A stretch of 64,000 nucleotides of DNA, taken from NCBI GenBank assembly GCA_019639175.1, contig JAHBSK010000003.1, forward strand, positions 310,001-374,000, given 5' to 3'. A program made the position numbers and the translations under genes. This DNA is from Acidobacteriota bacterium (GTDB lineage: Bacteria; Acidobacteriota; Blastocatellia; Pyrinomonadales; Pyrinomonadaceae). Positions 1 through 7,067 of the stretch are shown here, in pieces; the stretch's first letter is position 1; every line of letters starts with the position of its first letter. The notes under the pieces were generated by a model that saw only the letters and a list, made by a program, of their open reading frames with translations, was not told the DNA's origin and searched no databases.

Positions 1-112
1 TGGCGGAGATCGCCATCTCACGCTGCGCCGCGACGGCGAGGGCCGCTCCGACACAAACGACGGCCATAAGCGCGGCCCTGACGGCCATGTCACATATCTT
101 TTTTGATCTCAT
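1..112 (-). CDS. N-terminus of an exported protein (partial, runs off the window)
   Basis: The reverse strand opens with ATG at 112-110, directly abutting the TAA stop (115-113) of the upstream endonuclease gene, so the two are probably co-transcribed and translationally coupled. The visible 37 codons read as a signal peptide: MRSKK, then a hydrophobic stretch rich in A, V and L ending ALAVAAQ, where signal peptidase I could cut. The mature part is outside the window, so the function is unknown. Confidence 0.55.
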   Translation of the reverse strand, partial: MRSKKICDMAVRAALMAVVCVGAALAVAAQREMAISA

Positions 113-1834
113 TTATTCTCTGTCCCGACGGCGTTCCATCAATTCCTGTGTGTTCTTGCCTACGTTCGTAAAGAAATCGTAACCGGTGAGGAGTTCGACC
201 TCCTTGACCGTGACCCTAAAGCTGCGCCACGGAGCATTCGAGGCTATCGGGCCAAAATTCGGCACGATTATCCCCAGCGCCCGCGTGCCTTTATTGATTC
301 GGCGGAGGTCGTCATCGCCATTGGGAATGACCAGTATTACCTTCCACGTATATTCCGGAACGACGATGTTCCCGTTGGCAATGGTGCCAAGCTGGCCGTG
401 AACGCCGGAATAGATGTATATCTCATTTCCGGCGGCGGCCAGAGTGCGGATATATGTTTCAAATTTTTCCCACGGCCCCTGATTGTTCGGGCCGTATTGC
501 GGAACCATGTTCGTCATCAGGAACGTCGCGGAGTTGTCGGCAATGCTACGCGTCCTGTCGCCCGAAGGACACATATGCCCTCGGTCATAGCCCGAACCGG
601 AATAATCCGAATCCTCAACGCGATACCAGCCCGCCGGCAGATCGGGATCGGGACGATAATCGTCCTGACGGCTTGCGGTGCCGATCCAACTGCTGTCCAG
701 CCGCCACGCAACCCAGTTCGCCGTCGCCCGCGAGCGGTTGTACGAGAGCGAATACTGCGGCTTGTGCATCAGGTAATTATTTTCATTCGCAACATCAGGC
801 GTGGCGTTGCTCGGGTTGCCGAGCAGCAGCGGATCGTCATTTGGCAGCGGCGCGTTTATGGTCAGCGTGACCGAAACGTTCATCGACCGCATCTGTGCGT
901 CCGAAGCAGTGGCGTTTACCACTCTGTTTCCGCCCGAAGCTTCGGCGGGAATGGTTGCCAGATAGGAAAAGATGTTATCGCCCGGAGCTGCATCGCCGTT
1001 CGTGCCGTCGTCAAAGAACTGCTGTCCCGCCGATCCGCCGATGGTCGAAAGGTCGCCGATGACGGTTATTCCGGTGCTTGGCGGTTCTGTCGCGGGGATG
1101 ACCGTTACGGTCAGCAGCGTCGTTCCGCCAGCCGAAACGGTCGTCGGATTTGCGTTCATCGCCGCAAAAAGCGTCTCGCCCGAACCGCTGCACGGAACCG
1201 GAGCGGATGAGGAGTTTCTCGGCGCCGACGGCACAAGCGTTTCAAAATCGGCGGAGTTATTGTCCGTGTCCTGACAGCCGCTTTCCTTTCTTGCCTTGCT
1301 GTTGTTATTGCCGGGAGCAGTCGCCGCCGTGCCTTCGACAAAGATATTCGTCGCCGTTCCCCAGCCGACAGAATCGATGATCGCGCCGATGTTCTGCGCT
1401 CCCTGCCGCAAGGCAAGGCCGCCGCCGTTCGCTCCCATTGAACACGCACATGCTGACGTGCTGTATATCCTGTCCGGCGTCACGCCGCCGTCATAAGAAT
1501 TTGACGCAACTAAGTAAAACCCGCCCGGCGGAATAATGGTGCTTGTCGTCCATTCGGTAAGCGGCCCGACATCATTTGTCCCGGCAGCCGAACGATAGAC
1601 GAGGCGAAAGCCGTTCAGGTCTATCGGCGCCGAACTTGTATTGTGTATCTCTACAAATTCATCATTGGCATCGTTGCCGCCTGCCTGAAACTGGCTGATG
1701 ACAAGGTGCGGCGAAACAAGAGCGGCCGATCTGTCTTCACGTGCGGTCTGTGCAAACGAGACGCCATCGCTGAAGTAAAAGGCCGTGGCGGCAATAAAAA
1801 GGCAAAATACGCCCGCAATATATCTGTTCATCAA
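113..1834 (-). CDS. Exported DNA/RNA non-specific endonuclease with lamin-tail domain
   Basis: A 573-residue protein. It begins with a Sec signal peptide (hydrophobic FCLFIAATAFYF, cleavage near SFAQ). A lamin-tail/LTD-type beta domain follows at about residues 43-160 (DEFVEIHN, PIDLNGF), often found on secreted nucleases. A linker or Ig-like segment follows (about 215-330). The C-terminal NUC_1 domain (about 340-560) carries the catalytic DRGH motif near residue 416 (YDRGHMCPSGDRT), a downstream metal-ligand Asn in MTNMVPQ and WEKFE. Family members are Mg-dependent beta-beta-alpha-metal nucleases that cut DNA and RNA without sequence preference. The likely role is extracellular or periplasmic nucleic-acid scavenging. 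Its stop codon abuts the next gene's start. Confidence 0.88.
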   Translation of the reverse strand: MMNRYIAGVFCLFIAATAFYFSDGVSFAQTAREDRSAALVSPHLVISQFQAGGNDANDEFVEIHNTSSAPIDLNGFRLVYRSAAGTNDVGPLTEWTTSTIIPPGGFYLVASNSYDGGVTPDRIYSTSACACSMGANGGGLALRQGAQNIGAIIDSVGWGTATNIFVEGTAATAPGNNNSKARKESGCQDTDNNSADFETLVPSAPRNSSSAPVPCSGSGETLFAAMNANPTTVSAGGTTLLTVTVIPATEPPSTGITVIGDLSTIGGSAGQQFFDDGTNGDAAPGDNIFSYLATIPAEASGGNRVVNATASDAQMRSMNVSVTLTINAPLPNDDPLLLGNPSNATPDVANENNYLMHKPQYSLSYNRSRATANWVAWRLDSSWIGTASRQDDYRPDPDLPAGWYRVEDSDYSGSGYDRGHMCPSGDRTRSIADNSATFLMTNMVPQYGPNNQGPWEKFETYIRTLAAAGNEIYIYSGVHGQLGTIANGNIVVPEYTWKVILVIPNGDDDLRRINKGTRALGIIVPNFGPIASNAPWRSFRVTVKEVELLTGYDFFTNVGKNTQELMERRRDRE

Positions 1835-2012
1835 TATATCCTTATTATGGTGTCCAGCAAGAAATAATCTTAACGAGGTAATTTTACATTTGTATCACAT
1901 TTTGCGGGGTAAAGGAATGTTTTGGACGCCTTCTACGACAGAAGACGCCCTGCATCAAAATGCTTAAAAAGCAAAACTGCCGCCTTTTATTGAACAAATG
2001 GCGGCTATAATA

Positions 2013-3383
2013 TCAGCGGCCCGGACGCGGATAAACGACCGGGCTGCGGTTGCCGTCCTTATCGACCGCTCTGACGCCAAAGAAATAATTGTCCTTTGAG
2101 ATGTTTTTGACCGTAAATGTCGTGACATTTCCCGCCGGGATGAAATGCGTCCATTCAGGATGAGACGTGTCGCGATAGGCGATCTCGTATCCGGCAATGT
2201 CCTTGTCGGAGTTCGCGTCCCAGCGAAGCTCCGTATCATTGGTCAGGCGGCCTGTTACGATAACAACGTTCTTTGGCTTGCCCGGAGCGTTTGCCATGCT
2301 TGCCAGAGCTATCAGATTGACGCGCGTGCCGTTGGCGACGTATCCGAAATCTACATATTCCGGCGTGTCGCCGTAAAACTTGCCGTCCTCGGTGCGGACG
2401 TTCTGGTGCTGGTGTGTAAAATCCTCGTCCGGTTCGGAAAAGCGGACTGCCGCAAAACCGCGTTCGAGGAACGGAATGTGGTCGCCGCCGCGTCCGTAGC
2501 GGTCACGCCGATAGATCATCCACACCTTGAAATCCTTCAGGTAGCGGTCGCTCTGCTCCTTGATGTAACGGGCAAGCTGTCGCGAGGGCGAATCGTTCTC
2601 GCCGCCGACGCTGCGGCGGGTCGCTGCCTCGCGCTCGGTTTCGTCCGAAGGCACGCCTTCCGAAAAAACGCGGACGCGATTGCGGTGCGGCGAATCCTTT
2701 TGCGTTGTCACGCCGCCGAGGATGTCGTTGGTTATCATTCCTTCGATGTTCCAGCCTTTTTCCTTTGCCTGTTCGGCAAAATATGTCGCCCCGAGCAGAC
2801 CCTGCTCTTCACCGGGAACGGCCATGAAAACGATGGTCGCATCATATCTCCGCTTTGACATCACGCGGGCAAGCTCAATGACCGCAGCCGTTCCCGAAGC
2901 ATCGTCATTCGCGCCCGGCGCGTCGCATTCGGCATTGGTCGGCGATGTACACATCGAATCGTAATGCCCCGAAACGACGTAGATGCGGTCAGGATCGGTC
3001 GTGCCTTTCAGCGTCGCAACGACGTTGGTCAAAACGGTAGGTTCGGGAATGCGTCCGCGCGGCGGCGGATTTGCCGGCTGCGTAAAACTCTGCTTTTCGA
3101 CCGTCAGGCAATCACCGCAATCCTTGCTGATGCGTGAAAATTCATCAAATATCCAATCGCGCGCCGCACCGATGCCGCGTTTCGGATCGTTCTGCGTCGA
3201 AAGCGTGTTCCGCGTCCCGAAAGAAACAAGCTTTCGGATATACGCCTCAACGCTCTCCGCTGAAACCTCTTTTATCATCTTCTCGACCTCCGCGTCGGGC
3301 CGCTGCGGTGAAGCGGCGTTCTGGCCGGATGCAAAGACAACGGACATGAGCAACAGTATGCAGACACAAATGGTTCGTTTCAT
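2013..3383 (-). CDS. M28 family zinc aminopeptidase with C-terminal fibronectin III domain
   Basis: 456 residues with a signal peptide (MKRTICVCILLLMSVVFASGQ). The M28 co-catalytic zinc site is complete: SGHYDS (His, near residue 140), GANDDASG (bridging Asp, near 160), the Glu pair in PGEEQG (near 191), Asp in TNDILGG (near 219) and His in FTHQHQN (near 332). The last 85 or so residues look like a fibronectin type III module (ELRWDANSDKDIAGYEIAYR, FGVRAVDKDGNRS). It probably cleaves N-terminal residues from peptides outside the cytoplasm. It is followed by the endonuclease gene on the same strand, 178 bp away, so secreted degradative enzymes are grouped here. Confidence 0.9.
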   Translation of the reverse strand: MKRTICVCILLLMSVVFASGQNAASPQRPDAEVEKMIKEVSAESVEAYIRKLVSFGTRNTLSTQNDPKRGIGAARDWIFDEFSRISKDCGDCLTVEKQSFTQPANPPPRGRIPEPTVLTNVVATLKGTTDPDRIYVVSGHYDSMCTSPTNAECDAPGANDDASGTAAVIELARVMSKRRYDATIVFMAVPGEEQGLLGATYFAEQAKEKGWNIEGMITNDILGGVTTQKDSPHRNRVRVFSEGVPSDETEREAATRRSVGGENDSPSRQLARYIKEQSDRYLKDFKVWMIYRRDRYGRGGDHIPFLERGFAAVRFSEPDEDFTHQHQNVRTEDGKFYGDTPEYVDFGYVANGTRVNLIALASMANAPGKPKNVVIVTGRLTNDTELRWDANSDKDIAGYEIAYRDTSHPEWTHFIPAGNVTTFTVKNISKDNYFFGVRAVDKDGNRSPVVYPRPGR

Positions 3384-3460
3384 TTTTTTAATCGGATAGT
3401 TAAAGAACGGAGATTATTAACAAGGTTTCTTTGACATTTTACGGGAACAAGCGCCGTCGA

Positions 3461-3563
3461 GCTTTTTTGGACACGGATCGGGCAGATCTGGCGGATGAGA
3501 GCGGATATGAAACTTCATATCCGCGCAAATCTGCTTGATCCGCGCAATCCGCGTTCAAAAAAT
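3461..3563. repeat. Long imperfect palindrome of the 'acacggat' type
   Basis: The stretch starts ttttttggacacggatcggg and ends ccgcgttcaaaaaa. It folds back on itself around the exact centre gcggatatgaa/acttcatatccgc. A related element with the same outer sequence (ttttttgaacacggatcgga) lies at about 21755-21861. It sits upstream of the M28 gene and beside the insertion sequence. It contains no gene. Confidence 0.7.
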
Positions 3564-3604
3564 GTCAAGATCGAAAATGCCAACTGAACAAGTGTAATCC
3601 TATT

Positions 3605-3624
3605 CAATAGATGCGTAAAGTGTT
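3605..3624. repeat. Left copy of 20-bp direct repeat flanking the insertion sequence
   Basis: caatagatgcgtaaagtgtt occurs here and again at 5123-5142, immediately outside the two ends of the element. The last four bases (tgtt) may belong to the element's own terminus, giving a target duplication of 16-20 bp. That is long for most insertion sequences but in line with the long duplications known for IS1202-type elements. Confidence 0.85.
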
Positions 3625-3703
3625 AAGCGCAAATGAAGATGTCCGGTTTTATTAGCACATTAGATGTCCGCTTTTGGTTTTTTTCTTTTTATATTTTCTT
3701 AAG

Positions 3704-5080
3704 TTAGATAGCCGCAGAAGCTGTGGGAATGTGGGAAAGTCGGCTTTGCGACTTTTCCAAGCGATTGAGGGAATGTGGGAAATCGTTTTTTGATTTTCCA
3801 CATTTCCTCATGAGCGGCATTTCCACAGCTTTCTTAACTTTCTCAGCTTTCTCTTTCGCTATTTTCATTTTCTGTTTTTTCAGTGTCTGGCCGTCGGGGG
3901 CAAAGCGTCCGATCTCGTGCGGCCCGAAGCCGATGCTTATCGTGTCGTCGAGGTGTCGATGCACCGTCACCTGGCAGCCTTCCATCGAGCCGCGCCACGA
4001 CTGCTTTTCGATCTGCAGGATCATTCCCTTGTAGCTGACCGTGTTGTCGCGGTTGACGGTCCGCTCCGTATGGATCGAGAAGACCCGGTCGAGGTCGTCT
4101 CTCGTGCACGGCACAAACGCCGACACTTCCGGCTCGGACGCACTCACGGTAAATCTTCGGTTGAACTCCCCGATATAGCTCTGTTTCAAAAATCGGTTCG
4201 CTTCTTCGACCGTCGTTATCCCTTTAAGCCGCAGCTCCTGCGGCAGTCTCCCCTGCCATGTCCGAAAACTCCTCTCGCTTCTTCCTCTGGCCTGCGGAGA
4301 ATATGCCGCGATCATCCTTATGCCCAGTTCTCTCAAAGCTCGCCCGAACTGCGTCAAAGCCTGCTTATCCACAGGCTCTCCCGCCTTTGGCGTTGTCCAA
4401 AAATGACTCCCGCGATCAGAATACAGGGTGCAGAACACTCCCTGCTTTTCTATCACTTCCCGTATCGCCGCCATGCACGTTGCCGTCGATTCCTCATCCA
4501 CAAGCTGTGCGTAATAGATCTCGCTCGTCGCGTCGTCCATCACCACGATCAGATCATACCGCCGCCCGTCCCCGGCCAGCCATCTATGCTCCGATCCATC
4601 GATATGCAGCATCATCCCTCGCACTGCCTTCCGCTCCCGCCTCTTCCGGTGCTTCTTTCGCGGCCGCTTTTTCGCCACCAGCCCCGACTCCTGCAGCAGA
4701 TTCCTTACCCACGTGTAGCTGATCGTCATCGAATGCTCTTCCTCTAGCTTCTCGTGAAAATGCCGCACGTTGAAGTCATAATACTGCTCCCGATACAGCC
4801 GCAGCACTTCCTCCACCACCTCCACCGCTATCCGTCTCGGACTCACCTTCCCCATCCGCCCGTCAAACAGCCCCTCAAACCCATACTCCTCATATTTCTC
4901 CCGCAACCGCCTCAAGTGCCTCGCACTATACCCCAATATCTCCGCTGCCTCGATCCAACTGATCTTCTTCGCATACGCCCTCAATATTATTTCCTGTCGT
5001 TTCATCGCCCGCTCCACCGCGGCCTTTCTGTAGAGTCTCGTCATTCTCCGATTCTCTACTACCGCTCGCTTACCGGACAT
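3704..5080 (-). CDS. ISNCY/IS1202-family DDE transposase
   Basis: Up to 458 residues. An N-terminal helix-turn-helix region (about 15-65, ISWIEAAEILGYSARHLRRL) precedes a zinc-free RNase H-like integrase core. The probable catalytic triad is Asp in MMLHIDGSEH, Asp in LYSDRGSHF and Glu in GRSERSFRTW. The first in-frame ATG (5080) lies inside the right-end inner box, so the Met at residue 13 (MTRLYRK) may be the real start. The last 40 or so residues (from about MRKCGKSK) are encoded by two DNA hairpins at 3723-3809, so this tail may be repeat-derived. The frame is intact and the element may be active. Confidence 0.9.
   Translation of the reverse strand: MSGKRAVVENRRMTRLYRKAAVERAMKRQEIILRAYAKKISWIEAAEILGYSARHLRRLREKYEEYGFEGLFDGRMGKVSPRRIAVEVVEEVLRLYREQYYDFNVRHFHEKLEEEHSMTISYTWVRNLLQESGLVAKKRPRKKHRKRRERKAVRGMMLHIDGSEHRWLAGDGRRYDLIVVMDDATSEIYYAQLVDEESTATCMAAIREVIEKQGVFCTLYSDRGSHFWTTPKAGEPVDKQALTQFGRALRELGIRMIAAYSPQARGRSERSFRTWQGRLPQELRLKGITTVEEANRFLKQSYIGEFNRRFTVSASEPEVSAFVPCTRDDLDRVFSIHTERTVNRDNTVSYKGMILQIEKQSWRGSMEGCQVTVHRHLDDTISIGFGPHEIGRFAPDGQTLKKQKMKIAKEKAEKVKKAVEMPLMRKCGKSKNDFPHSLNRLEKSQSRLSHIPTASAAI
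3723..3809. repeat. Two hairpins encoding the transposase C-terminal tail
   Basis: Hairpin one pairs GAGGGAATGTGGGAAATC (3767-3784) with GATTTTCCACATTTCCTC (3792-3809), 16 of 18 matched. Hairpin two pairs GGAAAGTCG (3734-3742) with CGACTTTTCC (3749-3758). Both contain the motif GGAATGTGGGAAA or its complement. They lie inside the reading frame just before the stop codon and could also act as a transcription barrier at the element's end. Confidence 0.7.
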
Positions 5081-5122
5081 CTAACTTGCGCTTCTTACCG
5101 GACATATTATGTGCTAACTACA

Positions 5123-5142
5123 CAATAGATGCGTAAAGTGTT
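5123..5142. repeat. Right copy of 20-bp direct repeat flanking the insertion sequence
   Basis: Identical to 3605-3624. Its final two bases form the start of the -35 box TTGACC, so the duplication preserved the downstream promoter after insertion. Confidence 0.85.
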
Positions 5143-5168
5143 GACCGCCAGACGAACAGTGATATAAT
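5141..5168 (+). promoter_or_regulatory. Sigma70-type promoter for the TPR gene
   Basis: TTGACC (5141-5146) and TATAAT (5163-5168) are separated by 16 bp and lie about 90 bp upstream of the start codon at 5258. The -10 box is a perfect consensus match. The element's direct repeat ends at the -35 box. Confidence 0.7.
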
Positions 5169-5257
5169 CCCGTCGAAAAGAGCTTGCCGATCCCAATCAT
5201 TGGGTTGAATCTCGTCTTGTGAAACCGGAACTAGTGTCACAGGCCAAAGGAGTAAAG

Positions 5258-6934
5258 ATGAACATCAGAATATTAGCATTGATGATAATGCTCGCGTGTG
5301 CGGCGGTGTCCGCTCAGCACGGCAACGGTCATGGTTCACACGGTTCGCCTGCGAAAAAAACCGTTTGGCTTGACGACGGACTCGGCGGCATTCATCATCC
5401 GGTAACGACAAAAAGCACCGAGGCACAGAAATTCTTCGATCAGGGCCTGATGTATCTGTATGCTTTCAATCACGCCGAAGCGATCAATTCATTCCGTCAC
5501 GCCGCCGAACTCGACCCCGAAATGGCGATGGCATACTGGGGCATCGCCCTCGGCCTCGGGTCAAATTACAACATCACCGCTGAAAAGGAACAACTGACCG
5601 AAGCCTATGCGACCTTGCAAAAGGCCGTCTCGCTTGGGGCAAAGGCTTCCGAGGCGGATCGCGACTACATAGCTGCGCTTTCAAAACGATATTCCGCTGA
5701 CGCCGCATCTGACCGCAAAAAGCTCGGCAATGATTATCGCGATGCGATGAAGGCATTGGTTGCGAAATATCCCGACGACCTCGACGCCGCCACGCTCTAC
5801 GCCGAGAGCATGATGAACCTGCGGCCGTGGCAGCTTTGGTCGCTTGACGGCGAACCGGCAGAAGGAACGCTTGAGATACTGGCGGTTCTCGAAGGCGTGA
5901 TGAAACGCAACCCGAAGCACACCGGGGCAAATCATTATTTCATCCACGCGATAGAGGCGTCGCCCAACCCGGAACGCGGGCTTGCGGCTGCCGACCGCCT
6001 GCTCGGGCTGGCGCCGAATGCCGGACATCTGGTGCATATGCCGTCACACATTTACCTGCGCACAGGCGATCACGACGTTGCCGTCAAAAGCAATGACCTC
6101 GCCATCGTCGCAGATCGAAAATACCTTCAGCGAAGCGGCGCGACCGGCGTTTATCCGCTGATGTATTACAACCACAACATCCATATGCTTGCCGCCTCAC
6201 ACGCCGGGGCCGGAAACTTCGCCGGGGCGGTCAAGGCTGCCAGAGAACTGGAAACGAACGTCAGGCCGAACGTAAAAGCTATGCCGATGCTCGAGATGTT
6301 CATGCCATACACGCTGGTGACGCTTGCGAGATTTCAAAAGTGGGACGAGATACTTGCCTATCCTCAGCCCGATGCCGAGATGATGATAACCACCGCAATG
6401 TGGCGGCTCGCCCGCGGCCTGGCGTTGAACGAAACCGGCAAAACGCGCGAGGCCGAAGGCGAATCGGAACAGCTTTCGAGCGTTATTAAAACGCTGCCAA
6501 CAGATGCCGGCATCGGAAACAACTCCGCACATGAGGTAATGAAAATAGCCACCGAACTGCTTTCGGGTGAGATCGCGTTTGCAAAAGGCGAGCAAAAAGT
6601 CGGGCTGGATGCGCTTCGCCGGGCAGTCGCGGCCGAGGACGTTGTCAATTACAACGAGCCGCCCGATTGGCATCTGCCGACACGCGAATGGCTTGGGCGG
6701 GCATTGATGCGTGCCGGAGAATATGCCGAAGCCGAGTCGGTCTTTCGCAAAGAGATAGAGAAAAATCCGAGAAACGGGCGAGCGCTCTTTGGCCTGGCGG
6801 CGGCGTTGGAAATGCAGAACAAGAAAACATCGGCCGAACTTGTCCGGCAAGAATTCGAAGTCGCCTGGAAAAACGCTGACACAAAACTTTCCGTAGATGC
6901 GTTCGCTTCAAAAAAGGTATCGGGAACAAAGTAA
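5258..6934 (+). CDS. Exported tetratricopeptide-repeat protein
   Basis: 558 residues from the ATG at 5258, chosen because AAAGGAG lies 5 bp upstream. An in-frame GTG at 5219 lacks such a site. A signal peptide (MNIRILALMIMLACAAVSAQ) leads into a His-rich stretch (HGNGHGSHG). The rest is helical TPR-like repeats (QKFFDQGLMYLYAFNHAEAI; AEAESVFRKEIEKNPRNGRA). A repeated histidine-bearing motif (THIYLRTGDHDVAV-like, MPSHIYLR) suggests a specific TPR subfamily rather than a generic scaffold. Probably a periplasmic or outer-membrane-associated protein; partner unknown. It is convergent with the PQQ-propeller gene. Confidence 0.8.
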   Translation: MNIRILALMIMLACAAVSAQHGNGHGSHGSPAKKTVWLDDGLGGIHHPVTTKSTEAQKFFDQGLMYLYAFNHAEAINSFRHAAELDPEMAMAYWGIALGLGSNYNITAEKEQLTEAYATLQKAVSLGAKASEADRDYIAALSKRYSADAASDRKKLGNDYRDAMKALVAKYPDDLDAATLYAESMMNLRPWQLWSLDGEPAEGTLEILAVLEGVMKRNPKHTGANHYFIHAIEASPNPERGLAAADRLLGLAPNAGHLVHMPSHIYLRTGDHDVAVKSNDLAIVADRKYLQRSGATGVYPLMYYNHNIHMLAASHAGAGNFAGAVKAARELETNVRPNVKAMPMLEMFMPYTLVTLARFQKWDEILAYPQPDAEMMITTAMWRLARGLALNETGKTREAEGESEQLSSVIKTLPTDAGIGNNSAHEVMKIATELLSGEIAFAKGEQKVGLDALRRAVAAEDVVNYNEPPDWHLPTREWLGRALMRAGEYAEAESVFRKEIEKNPRNGRALFGLAAALEMQNKKTSAELVRQEFEVAWKNADTKLSVDAFASKKVSGTK

Positions 6935-6959
6935 TGCAGGTGAATCAGACATCGCTTAG

Positions 6960-7049
6960 TTCGGAACAAGTAAGAAAAGGCAGAACTGATGCATTGCATC
7001 GGCAATGCCCGTTATCAGTTATCACCTATAACCTTTTACTTATTTCGAA
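6960..7049. repeat. Imperfect hairpin between convergent genes, related to 18028-18166
   Basis: ttcggaacaag (6960-6970) pairs with cttatttcgaa (7039-7049). Inner parts aactgat/atcagtt also pair. The outer edge, read on the minus strand, is TTCGAAATAAGTAAAAGG, which closely matches TTCGAAATAAGTGAAAAG at about 18055. It could serve as a bidirectional terminator, but the shared edge points to a dispersed repeat family. Confidence 0.6.
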
Positions 7050-7067
7050 GTGTGTGTAAAGCCTGCT

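Larger units (their letters stand above)
3621..5122 (-). mobile_element. IS1202/ISNCY-like insertion sequence, about 1.5 kb
   Basis: A single transposase gene lies between ends that share the motif ATGTCCGG. Each end holds two boxes in opposite order. The left end reads AAGCGCAAatga-aGATGTCCGG (outer) then TTAGCACATTAGATGTCCG (inner). The right end, read inward on the minus strand, has TTAGCACATAATATGTCCGG (outer) then AAGCGCAAGTTAGATGTCCG (inner). The direct repeat outside both ends supports a clean insertion. The right copy of the repeat keeps the promoter at 5141-5168 intact. Confidence 0.85.
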
